Translations under genes and position numbers: made by a program
NCBI GenBank assembly: GCA_011052255.1
Contig: DRJJ01000142.1
Span: 1 to 10,474 of the forward strand
Direction of reading: 5' to 3'
DNA: 10,474 bases
Origin: Gammaproteobacteria bacterium
GTDB taxonomy: Bacteria > Pseudomonadota > Gammaproteobacteria > DRJJ01
Notes under the pieces: generated by a model
The model's database searches: none
What the model was told of the DNA's origin: nothing
What the model saw: the letters and a program-made list of their open reading frames with translations, nothing else
Shown here: positions 1 to 5,478 of the stretch, in pieces
How positions within the stretch are numbered: the stretch's first letter is position 1
Layout: every line of letters begins with the position of its first letter

Positions 1-240
1 CCACAACAGGATCAAAGCACCGTATACCGATTCATAACGACCCAGCGCAACTTTCGTTGTGGTGTAGTCGGCGGCCTTCTGGTGTTCATCGAGGCTAATA
101 TGTTCGCTGAATTCAGCCGGGACTTCTGCGCGGTTTTGCTGGATATGGCCTATCTGGCGATTGGCCAGCCACCATTGCATCAGCAGGCTGGCGCCCAGGG
201 TGAGTAAAAAGATCAGGGTAAACAGGTTGTCGGCAGTCAT
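1..240 (-). CDS. M48-family membrane metallopeptidase, N-terminal part (runs off the left edge)
   Basis: Only the first 80 codons are present; the gene continues beyond position 1. The start is an ATG at 240-238, reading MTADNLFTLIFLLTLGASLL. A hydrophobic segment at residues 6-27 is followed by a basic, Gln-rich stretch and the signature IS-x3-HQKAADYT at about residues 50-60. This matches the N-terminal M48 domain of Ste24/CAAX-protease-like enzymes, which are integral inner-membrane zinc proteases. The zinc-binding HExxH motif lies outside the window, so catalytic competence cannot be judged. A good promoter sits just upstream, but the leader (CACCCACAAACC before ATG) has no clear Shine-Dalgarno sequence. 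The gene is divergent from orn. The family call is from recognition of the N-terminal domain; the substrate is unknown. Confidence 0.8.
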   Translation of the reverse strand, partial: MTADNLFTLIFLLTLGASLLMQWWLANRQIGHIQQNRAEVPAEFSEHISLDEHQKAADYTTTKVALGRYESVYGALILLW

Positions 241-274
241 GGTTTGTGGGTGCTATGTTAGTAAGTAGTGGCTG

Positions 275-303
275 ATTATACCTGTTGTTTGGCCTTATGT
301 TAC
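275..303 (-). promoter_or_regulatory. Sigma70-type promoter for the M48 protease gene
   Basis: On the minus strand a perfect TATAAT (280-275) lies 17 bases downstream of GTAACA (303-298), which matches 4 of 6 bases of the TTGACA consensus. This puts the transcription start about 30 bases upstream of the M48 start codon. It lies in the short divergent space shared with orn; I found no comparably good promoter for orn. Confidence 0.55.
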
Positions 304-363
304 TTGCAACAGCATTAAATTCGATTAAGCTAGTCAAATTCTTAATGATACAAAGGACAGCCC

Positions 364-906
364 GTGCTAAATGCCAATAACCTGATCTGGATCGACCTGG
401 AAATGACCGGTCTGGATACCCAAAACGATGTCATTATCGAGATTGCCACACTGGTAACCGATTCCGAGCTGAAAATACTGGCCGAAGGGCCGATACTGGC
501 AATCCACCAGTCAGATGAGCTGTTGAGCGGTATGGACGACTGGAATACCCGTCAGCATGGCAAATCCGGCCTGACCAAACGCGTACGTGACAGTACAGTA
601 ACCGAGAGTGAGGCTGAAAGTCAGACCATTGAGTTTTTGCAACAATATGTACCGAAAGGTGTGTCACCGATGTGTGGTAACAGCATTTGTCAGGACCGTC
701 GTTTCATGGCACGTTGCATGCCGGAGCTGGAAGAATACTTCCACTATCGCAACCTTGACGTGAGTACCCTCAAAGAACTGGTTAAGCGCTGGTCACCCGA
801 CCTGCCATCCGGTCTGACCAAGAAAAGTGCCCACCTGGCAATGGAAGATATCAAGGATTCAATCGATGAATTAAAGTACTACCGCGAGCACTTCATCAAA
901 GGCTAG
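364..906 (+). CDS. orn: Oligoribonuclease (3'-5' exoribonuclease, DEDDh family)
   Basis: Orn degrades RNA di- and oligonucleotides of a few residues to mononucleotides, finishing mRNA turnover in the cytoplasm; in pseudomonads it also clears pGpG from cyclic-di-GMP breakdown. The 180-residue protein has the normal family length. All five DEDDh residues are visible: D11 and E13 in IDLEMTG, D111 in NSICQDRRF, and H157 and D162 in AHLAMED. They sit one residue before their E. coli counterparts D12, E14, D112, H158 and D163. Translation starts at a GTG (364-366) with AAAGGA at 352-357, six bases upstream, so the alternative start is well supported. The gene is divergent from the M48 protease and convergent with rhdA. 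Function is very secure. Confidence 0.97.
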   Translation: MLNANNLIWIDLEMTGLDTQNDVIIEIATLVTDSELKILAEGPILAIHQSDELLSGMDDWNTRQHGKSGLTKRVRDSTVTESEAESQTIEFLQQYVPKGVSPMCGNSICQDRRFMARCMPELEEYFHYRNLDVSTLKELVKRWSPDLPSGLTKKSAHLAMEDIKDSIDELKYYREHFIKG

Positions 907-923
907 GGCAAAGCACCCCACGG

Positions 924-948
924 CTGAACAGCCCAACCCCGGGCTCAG
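924..948. terminator. Weak hairpin between convergent orn and rhdA
   Basis: CTGA (924-927) and GCCC (931-934) pair with GGGC (941-944) and TCAG (945-948), leaving a three-base bulge and an AACCCC loop. The structure overlaps the rhdA stop codon (947-945). Neither strand has a T tract, so this may only be a partial or factor-dependent stop for the two converging transcripts. Confidence 0.3.
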
Positions 949-1763
949 GTTTCAACCGGTGTATCTTCCTGATTACCCCAGTCAGACCAGGCACCTGGAT
1001 AGCCTTTGATATTTTCAAAGCCCAGATGCTTTAATACACACCATGTATGTGAGGAGCGATGATGGGTCTGGCAATATACGATGACTTCATTGTCACGACT
1101 TATTCCACGCTCTTCGAGTAACGCGAGCAGGCTGGTGTCGTCTTTCAGGCGCAGGTTGTTGTTCTGATCTATGGTTAACAACCAGTCCATATTAACGGCG
1201 CCGGGTATATGTCCGCCACGTGCTGAAAACTTCTTTGCCCCGCTAAATTCTTCCACACTGCGACTATCCAGCAACCTGACGTTCGCATCATCAAGGTGCT
1301 CAAGAATAGTTTGCCGGTCGCAAATGTCTTTGTTGGTACGCTTATACTGATAATCACTGGCTGTGGCGGTTTCTTGCCCACTAACCAGTTGATGGCCTTC
1401 ATTGGCCCAAGCAATCAGGCCACCATTTAATAGTGAATAACGGCTGTGACCACCTACCGCCAGTGTCCACAGCAAACGGCCTGCCTTGCCACCCCCTTCA
1501 TCATCGTATGCAACCACATGGCTGTCGGCGGTGAGCCCAACGCTACTCAAAGCACGGCTTAAGACGTCATTATCGGGTAGCAGGCCCATGACCGGCTTGT
1601 GGGCTCCGATTATCTGATTGTATTCGAGGTGCACAGCGCCGGGGATATGGTATTTCAGCCAGGTTTCGGCCTTGCTCAGGTCAATTATCAACAAGCCGGC
1701 CTGATCGGCTACGGCTTCCAGTTGACTGGCATCAATAATAAATGGCAATGAGCTCTGGTCCAT
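945..1763 (-). CDS. rhdA: RhdA-type thiosulfate:cyanide sulfurtransferase (tandem rhodanese)
   Basis: The protein transfers a sulfane sulfur from donors such as thiosulfate to a thiophilic acceptor through a cysteine persulfide, in the cytoplasm (no signal peptide). It has two rhodanese domains, about residues 8-125 and 145-268 of 272. The N-terminal domain is a non-catalytic scaffold: its loop reads YDDEGGGKAGR, without cysteine. The C-terminal domain carries C231 in YCQTHHRSSHTW. CQTHHRS is the distinctive active-site loop of Azotobacter vinelandii RhdA (271 residues, catalytic Cys230), unlike CRxGxR in classical thiosulfate sulfurtransferases or CGSGVTA in mercaptopyruvate sulfurtransferases. 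The ATG at 1763 is preceded by AAGGATGG. Closeness to orn recalls the pseudomonad orn-rsgA-motAB-rhdA-psd neighbourhood. The physiological sulfur acceptor is not evident. Confidence 0.92.
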   Translation of the reverse strand: MDQSSLPFIIDASQLEAVADQAGLLIIDLSKAETWLKYHIPGAVHLEYNQIIGAHKPVMGLLPDNDVLSRALSSVGLTADSHVVAYDDEGGGKAGRLLWTLAVGGHSRYSLLNGGLIAWANEGHQLVSGQETATASDYQYKRTNKDICDRQTILEHLDDANVRLLDSRSVEEFSGAKKFSARGGHIPGAVNMDWLLTIDQNNNLRLKDDTSLLALLEERGISRDNEVIVYCQTHHRSSHTWCVLKHLGFENIKGYPGAWSDWGNQEDTPVET

Positions 1764-1797
1764 ATATCCATCCTTTTGGCATTATGCTGCGCGCGCG

Positions 1798-1826
1798 AGT
1801 ATAGCCATATTGAGCGTATACCTCAA
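1798..1826 (-). promoter_or_regulatory. Sigma70-type promoter for rhdA with GC-rich discriminator
   Basis: On the minus strand TTGAGG (1826-1821) and TATACT (1803-1798) are separated by exactly 17 bases. The bases after the -10 box are an alternating CGCGCGCGC run, a very GC-rich discriminator. A short inverted repeat TTGAG-N7-CTCAA (1810-1826) covers the -35 box and part of the spacer. The expected leader is about 28 bases. Confidence 0.6.
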
Positions 1827-1863
1827 AATCTGACCTGCATCACATAAATATTCGCGCTCAGGC

Positions 1864-1899
1864 TTGACTCCAGACCAAAATTGGGAAATAATTCCCAAT
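1864..1899 (+). promoter_or_regulatory. Promoter of the DUF5666 lipoprotein gene with palindromic operator on the -10 box
   Basis: TTGACT (1864-1869) and AATAAT (1887-1892) are spaced by 17 bases and each match the sigma70 consensus at 5 of 6 positions. A perfect 8+8 palindrome, ATTGGGAA-N4-TTCCCAAT (1880-1899), is centred exactly on the -10 box. A protein bound there would block RNA polymerase, so a repressor site is the simplest reading. The cognate regulator is unknown. The predicted start is near 1899, leaving a leader of about 60 bases. Confidence 0.6.
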
Positions 1900-1958
1900 A
1901 GCAGCAAGATATATGATTTCAGACAGTTAACAAGACACCTATATGGAGGATGTCAGCT

Positions 1959-3269
1959 ATGAATAAGTTCAGTAAATCAGTTATTTGGGTATCATTTGCG
2001 GCACTTGGCGTAGTCGGCTGCGGTGGTGGCGGAGGCGGAGGCGGCGGTATTGGTGGTACTGCTTCAAACGGAACAGTAGGAGTGTTGTCCGGCTTCGGCA
2101 GTGTTTTTGTGAATGGCGTTGAATTTGACACCTCGGGTGCAAGTATCAGTGTGGATGGCAGCCCTGCAAGCGAGAATGAGCTTGAAGTCGGTATGATCGT
2201 TGCTGTCACCGGTAATTCCAGCGGTGCTTCGGGCAGCGCAACATCAATCAGTACGTCGGATGAACTGGAAGGTTTGGTAGAAAGCAATAGTATTGCTACC
2301 GGAAGTGACACGGGCACCATGATGATTATGGGGCAGCAGGTTACCATTACCGATACAACCGTTTTTGAAAGTAATGAAGCAACCATCACAACCTTCAGTG
2401 AAGTGGCTATTGGAAACATCGTTGAACTGCATGGCTACAGCGATGGTAATGGCCGCATTGTGGCGACCCGACTGGAAGTTAAAGCGCTTGATCTGGCCAG
2501 TTATGGTGGAGAGATAGAATTGAAGGGTGTCATCAGCAATCTTGATTCCACTACTTCTGTTTTTGATATTGGTGGAATGACTGTGGATTATGGCTCTGTT
2601 CCTGCTGATCTTTCTGATTTGCCAGGTGGCATAATTACGGACGGTCTTTTTGTTGAAGTAAAAAGTACCGCAGGACTGGATGCTTCAGGATTTCTGATTG
2701 CCAGTAAGGTTGAACTGGAAGATGACGAGTCATCCAGCGATTCAGATGATGACGGGGAAGAGTTAGAAGTCAAGGGCACGATTACCAGCGATATCGATGG
2801 CACACGCAGGTTCTCTATCGGCATGCAGGTGGTACTGGTTACCGATAATACCGAACTTGAAGATGTTTCCGAAAGCGGTCTGGCCAGTGGCGTCATGGTA
2901 GAAGTAGAAGGTACTGTTAACGCAAATGGTGAGCTGGTTGCGAGTGATATCGAGGCCAAGGAAGGTTCATCCGGTGGTTCCTCATCCAGAATGGAGGTTA
3001 AAGGGTCAATCACATCCATTACTCTTGATGGAACCAGCCCGAACAGTGGTTCTATAACAGTGCTTGATGCAGGTAATGTTAGTACGGTCATTCAAATAAC
3101 CAACAGCACGATTATGAAAGATGATGATGACAGTAACGGAATGACACCTGTTCATAACTTCAATTTAAGTAATCTGGCAAATGGAAACAATGTTGAGGTC
3201 AAGTATTATGTTGATTCGGCAACGGGTAATAACATTGCCTTAAAACTTGAGCGTGAAGACAGCAATTAG
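1959..3269 (+). CDS. Repeat-containing DUF5666 lipoprotein
   Basis: This 436-residue protein begins with a lipoprotein signal (basic MNKFSK, hydrophobic core, lipobox VVGC with C21), so it is probably lipidated. Nine glycines directly after the cysteine form a flexible tether. The first domain (about 36-99, VGVLSGFGSVFVNGVEFDTSG) matches DUF5666. Four further units begin at ELEGLV (102), IELKGVIS (186), LEVKGTIT (269) and MEVKGSIT (345), each ending in a V-E-V/L strand and an IVATRLEVK-like strand. They look like repeated small beta-barrels. Linkers are Ser/Asp/Glu-rich (254-269), and the protein is acidic. I chose the ATG at 1959 over 1950 because GGAGG (1945-1949) abuts 1950 but lies nine bases before 1959. 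No biochemical function is established for the family; an envelope binding role is a guess. Confidence 0.82.
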   Translation: MNKFSKSVIWVSFAALGVVGCGGGGGGGGGIGGTASNGTVGVLSGFGSVFVNGVEFDTSGASISVDGSPASENELEVGMIVAVTGNSSGASGSATSISTSDELEGLVESNSIATGSDTGTMMIMGQQVTITDTTVFESNEATITTFSEVAIGNIVELHGYSDGNGRIVATRLEVKALDLASYGGEIELKGVISNLDSTTSVFDIGGMTVDYGSVPADLSDLPGGIITDGLFVEVKSTAGLDASGFLIASKVELEDDESSSDSDDDGEELEVKGTITSDIDGTRRFSIGMQVVLVTDNTELEDVSESGLASGVMVEVEGTVNANGELVASDIEAKEGSSGGSSSRMEVKGSITSITLDGTSPNSGSITVLDAGNVSTVIQITNSTIMKDDDDSNGMTPVHNFNLSNLANGNNVEVKYYVDSATGNNIALKLEREDSN

Positions 3270-3301
3270 TTCTACTTGAATAAAAATGTAGTGTTTCAGC
3301 C

Positions 3302-3329
3302 ACGGGTACAAGGATGTACCCGTTTTTTT
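3302..3329 (+). terminator. Rho-independent terminator of the DUF5666 gene
   Basis: A perfect 9-bp stem (ACGGGTACA at 3302-3310, TGTACCCGT at 3315-3323) with an AGGA loop runs directly into seven T residues. It lies 32 bases after the stop codon and ends the transcript cleanly. Confidence 0.92.
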
Positions 3330-3330
3330 G

Positions 3331-3381
3331 CCCTGACCTATCGTAGATAGGTAGGGTTGCCCCGACCCGATACGGGTGGGG
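3331..3381. repeat. Two adjacent hairpins with the same bulged layout
   Basis: The first is CCCT, a bulged G, ACCTATC, loop GTA, GATAGGT, AGGG (3331-3356). The second is CCCC, a bulged G, ACCCG, loop ATA, CGGGT, GGGG (3360-3381). Each has a four-base outer stem, one unpaired G on the 5' side, an inner stem of five to seven pairs and a three-base loop. They share architecture more than sequence. No T tract follows, so they are not terminators. The gene-free stretch 3330-3643 starts here. Confidence 0.6.
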
Positions 3382-3389
3382 TACTCATG

Positions 3390-3446
3390 ATGAACCCGAC
3401 AGGGTTCTATGAGACAGCACAATGAAACCCGAAGGGGTTCTGTGAG
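3390..3446. repeat. Direct pair of small AACCC/GGGTT hairpin repeats
   Basis: Copy A (3390-3413) and copy B (3422-3446) both read ATGAA(A)CCCGA-x-GGGGTTCT-x-TGAG with few differences. Each contains an inverted repeat: GAACCC-N4-GGGTTC at 3392-3407 and AACCC-N4-GGGTT at 3426-3439. The loops differ (GACA, GAAG) while the stems are kept, which is what a folded element would show. No ORF is supported here. Confidence 0.55.
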
Positions 3447-3536
3447 TGAGGCCAAGGTGCACAACCCAGTATAAATTTGAGACAGGCCGGGAGCGACGTG
3501 CCAAGGCCCCTTACAAGGCTTGTGCTTGTATAAATT

Positions 3537-3567
3537 CCTGGTTCCCACGCTCTGCGTGGGAACCAGG
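3537..3567. repeat. 31-base near-perfect palindrome (dispersed repeat type)
   Basis: CCTGGTTCCCACGC (3537-3550) is followed by TCT and its exact reverse complement (3554-3567), a 14-bp stem with a three-base loop. The core GTTCCCACGC-TCT-GCGTGGGAAC is, from memory, a sequence seen many times in intergenic regions of Pseudomonas and other bacteria, so this is probably one copy of a dispersed palindromic repeat. No REP-associated transposase is near it. The remaining bases, 3447-3536 and 3568-3643, show nothing I can name. Confidence 0.75.
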
Positions 3568-3643
3568 GTATGCTTGCAATGGCAGCTGTCATCCACACAA
3601 TGTCAAGTAGCTGTGCACTACAATTTAAGGGTATGATTATGGT

Positions 3644-4144
3644 ATGTCCTCGGATAAAGCCAGACAACTTGAACGACTTTTATACCGCCGCAGTTTTCGC
3701 GGATTAATGGCTGTATATGAGCACAATTATTCCATGATCAACCGTTTAGTACCGCAGTTACGTACGGCGACGGGAAGCCTGTATTCATCAGCACCAGAAT
3801 TACCCGCATTGTATTGTCGAATAGAGGAGCAGAATCGTTATACAACGACCTTGCGCCTGACGTATTTTCTGGACATCCCTGAACAGAGGCGTATTGCGGA
3901 CCCGGATTTATTGATACGTGTCTATCACGATACCCGGCAATGCGAGGTAATGTCGTGTCGGTTAAATGGTTTTATGCCGATAGGGCGTTATGAGGACAGT
4001 TCTCGTCCGGTGATTGACTGCAAGTGGGACAGTAATCTGTTTCTGGAAAAATGGCTGGATTACACCTTATCGAAGGCCTATTCGTTCGCGAATGGCCAGG
4101 AAACCGAGTGGCCCGCTGATCTGATTGATCTCGAGGCTGTTTAA
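3644..4144 (+). CDS. DUF1249 family protein (YqiB-like)
   Basis: The 166-residue soluble protein aligns along its length with E. coli YqiB (about 140 residues): RYTTTLRLTYF, LLIRVYHDTRQCEVMSC and IGRYEDSSRPVIDCKWDSN correspond to YqiB segments around RYTT, VRLYHDAMVAEVCS and the basic/Asp C-terminal part. The function of the family is unknown. The basic N-terminus (KARQLERLLYRRSFRGL) is an extension relative to YqiB. The ATG at 3644 has only a distant AAGGG (3627-3631, 12 bases). TACAAT at 3619-3624 could be a -10 box, but no good -35 box lies in front. In enterobacteria yqiB sits between nudF and cpdA; here it is separate, beside the repeat cluster and 113 bases before a sulfurtransferase gene. 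No terminator follows, so cotranscription is possible. Confidence 0.88.
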   Translation: MSSDKARQLERLLYRRSFRGLMAVYEHNYSMINRLVPQLRTATGSLYSSAPELPALYCRIEEQNRYTTTLRLTYFLDIPEQRRIADPDLLIRVYHDTRQCEVMSCRLNGFMPIGRYEDSSRPVIDCKWDSNLFLEKWLDYTLSKAYSFANGQETEWPADLIDLEAV

Positions 4145-4164
4145 CACAAGTGAACCTCTGATCT

Positions 4165-4203
4165 ATTCATGAATCATATCTGTGTCAGGACATTTCAGAC
4201 ACA
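4165..4203. repeat. Palindrome and inverted repeat upstream of the exported sulfurtransferase gene
   Basis: The 10-base palindrome ATTCATGAAT (4165-4174) is followed by TGTGTC-N11-GACACA (4181-4203). Both lie between the DUF1249 stop and the sulfurtransferase start. They could be regulator sites, but I see no convincing promoter to anchor them. Confidence 0.25.
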
Positions 4204-4257
4204 ATCACCATCATTGAGAAAAAACCAGGGAACAACAGGGAGTCAAGAGTAGCTATT

Positions 4258-5166
4258 ATGTTTATTAATGATAAGACGGTATGTCACGCTATGCACACAG
4301 CAGTGATTTTATTTAGTTTGATTTTCAGTCAGGTGGCTTTTGCCGAACCGGTAATGATCGAGTCAGACTGGTTGGCACAGCATGTGGATGACAAGGGACT
4401 GCTTATTGTGGATATGAGCAGTGATCCACTGCAATATACCCGCTTTCATATACCGGGTGCGGTACGTTTGTCTTATGACGAGCTGCAACGTGTACGTAAG
4501 CCTGATAGCGTCAAGTTGCGTATATCAAACCCGCAATTTTATACCTTGCTGGGCAAACTGGGTATCAGCCGCAAAACCTATGTGGTGATTTATGATGATA
4601 TGGGTGGGCTAAATGCCGGCCGTATGTTCTGGCAACTCGAACAGATAGGACACCCGCGCGCATCGGTGTTGAATGGGGGTCTGGTGAGCTGGATACAGGA
4701 AGGTCACAAGGTAACGGGTCAGGCTACAGAGCCCTCAGTAGCAACTTACCAGCCGGTGCAGGAATTTCGTGATAATGAAATTGCCTATTCCGCAGTACGT
4801 GAACAGATTAAAACAAACCAGTCTGTGTTTATTGATGTACGCAGCCGGGAGGAATACCAGGGCTCACCCAGGTTGTCGCGAAGTGGCCACATACCGGGCG
4901 CATTATGGTGGCCGTGGGAAAACAGTATCGATACGGACAATGCATTCAGGCATAAGCCACTCAAGGAGTTGCAGGCACAGTTGATTCAAATTGGCGTGTC
5001 ACCCAAAAAGCCGGTGATTGTATACTGCCGTACAGGACATCGTGCCAGCCAGAGTTACCTGACCCTACGTGCGCTGGGTTATACGCGGGTTCAGTTATAC
5101 GATGGTTCGATGGCCGAATATAGCCAGCATCGTGATGCCCCGCTTATGAAGAGTGGCAGTCACTAG
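4258..5166 (+). CDS. Exported tandem-domain sulfurtransferase (rhodanese)
   Basis: A two-domain rhodanese of 302 residues with an N-terminal signal peptide: hydrophobic core AVILFSLIFSQ (15-25) and probable cleavage VAFA|EP after A29. It should act in the periplasm, unlike the cytoplasmic rhdA product. The N-terminal domain (about 33-150) is inactive, with YDDMGGLNAGR at the loop. The C-terminal domain (about 175-295) has catalytic C257 in YCRTGHRASQSY, the CRxGxR type of thiosulfate sulfurtransferases. The start at 4258 has GGGAG 15 bases upstream, which is too far to be convincing. An ATG at 4291 (residue 12) would still leave a hydrophobic leader but removes the lysine. Thiosulfate is a likely donor; the acceptor is unknown. 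The next gene is an IscR-like regulator, 312 bases downstream on the same strand. Confidence 0.88.
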   Translation: MFINDKTVCHAMHTAVILFSLIFSQVAFAEPVMIESDWLAQHVDDKGLLIVDMSSDPLQYTRFHIPGAVRLSYDELQRVRKPDSVKLRISNPQFYTLLGKLGISRKTYVVIYDDMGGLNAGRMFWQLEQIGHPRASVLNGGLVSWIQEGHKVTGQATEPSVATYQPVQEFRDNEIAYSAVREQIKTNQSVFIDVRSREEYQGSPRLSRSGHIPGALWWPWENSIDTDNAFRHKPLKELQAQLIQIGVSPKKPVIVYCRTGHRASQSYLTLRALGYTRVQLYDGSMAEYSQHRDAPLMKSGSH

Positions 5167-5321
5167 AATTCAGCGCTAAAAATACGGGTATTCAACGCTG
5201 ATGAATGCAAAATGCAGCATGACTAAGTAGAAGTACGGGTAACAGGAAAGTTTTTTATGTGATAGATGTGACAGAAAAATTATGTGGTTTCTGCTATATT
5301 ATCAGCTAACTATTTGTTTTG

Positions 5322-5356
5322 TTGACGGTTACAAAAAACCTATTAAAATCAGGTTT
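5322..5356 (+). promoter_or_regulatory. Promoter of the IscR-like gene with dyad on the -10 box
   Basis: TTGACG (5322-5327) and TAAAAT (5344-5349) are separated by 16 bases; each matches consensus at 5 of 6 positions. An inverted repeat AAACCT-N9-AGGTTT (5336-5356) is centred on the -10 box, giving CC-N11-GG flanked by A and T tracts. Autoregulation by the downstream Rrf2-family protein is plausible because IscR relatives commonly repress their own promoters. The spacing does not fit the E. coli IscR type 2 consensus, which has 13 bases between CC and GG. Confidence 0.55.
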
Positions 5357-5416
5357 AACATTTTATTACATTTGAATTGTTGTTATTATTTATAGGGTAT
5401 CTATTATTGTACTCAT

Positions 5417-5430
5417 CTCCTGAAAAGGAG
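5417..5430 (+). promoter_or_regulatory. CTCCT-GAAA-AGGAG leader hairpin
   Basis: A 5-bp stem closes a GNRA-type GAAA tetraloop in the predicted leader RNA. The same CTCCT (5417-5421) is also complementary to the AGGAG of the real Shine-Dalgarno sequence (5468-5472). Two mutually exclusive pairings are therefore possible. The stems are short, so a functional switch is only a possibility. Confidence 0.3.
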
Positions 5431-5478
5431 CTTAACTTCAAAATATTGTCACAGATATCATAAAGGAAGGAGTCGAAA

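Larger units (their letters stand above)
5167..5478 (+). other. 312-base AT-rich intergenic region and leader of the IscR-like gene
   Basis: No ORF is supported. Just after the sulfurtransferase stop is a nested hairpin (TCAGCG 5170-5175 with CGCTGA 5196-5201, enclosing AATA/TATT) without a T tract. TACGGGTA occurs at 5183-5190 and 5234-5241, and TGTGA occurs twice at 5258-5262 and 5267-5271. The promoter is at 5322-5349. Downstream the leader is about 120 bases, very AT-rich, with a CTCCT-GAAA-AGGAG hairpin (5417-5430). Confidence 0.6.

Noticed and set aside
1774..1792. Possible sigma54 promoter (TGGCAT...TGC) upstream of the DUF5666 gene
   Set aside because: The required GG-N10-GC spacing is not met, and good sigma70 promoters explain both divergent genes.
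1950..1958. Upstream ATG at 1950 as the start of the DUF5666 lipoprotein
   Set aside because: GGAGG ends at 1949, directly against this ATG, so it cannot serve it. The ATG at 1959 has ideal spacing and gives a cleaner lipoprotein signal.
1919..2419. Long minus-strand ORF rich in Pro, Ser and Thr opposite the DUF5666 gene
   Set aside because: It is the antisense shadow of a Gly/Ser/Val-rich repeat gene; its polyproline stretch mirrors the polyglycine codons, and no ribosome binding site supports it.
3390..3446. Start of a CRISPR array
   Set aside because: Only two imperfect copies exist with a very short gap, and no cas genes are present.
5258..5271. Two TGTGA motifs suggestive of a CRP site
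   Set aside because: They are direct repeats nine bases apart rather than TGTGA-N6-TCACA, so they do not form a CRP half-site pair.
5426..5463. Leader peptide using the AGGAG at 5426-5430
   Set aside because: The only nearby start is a TTG 15 bases away that opens just five codons.
5300..5478. Canonical E. coli IscR type 1 or type 2 sites upstream of the IscR-like gene
   Set aside because: No sequence fits the type 1 consensus, and the CC/GG dyad has 11 rather than 13 bases between CC and GG.
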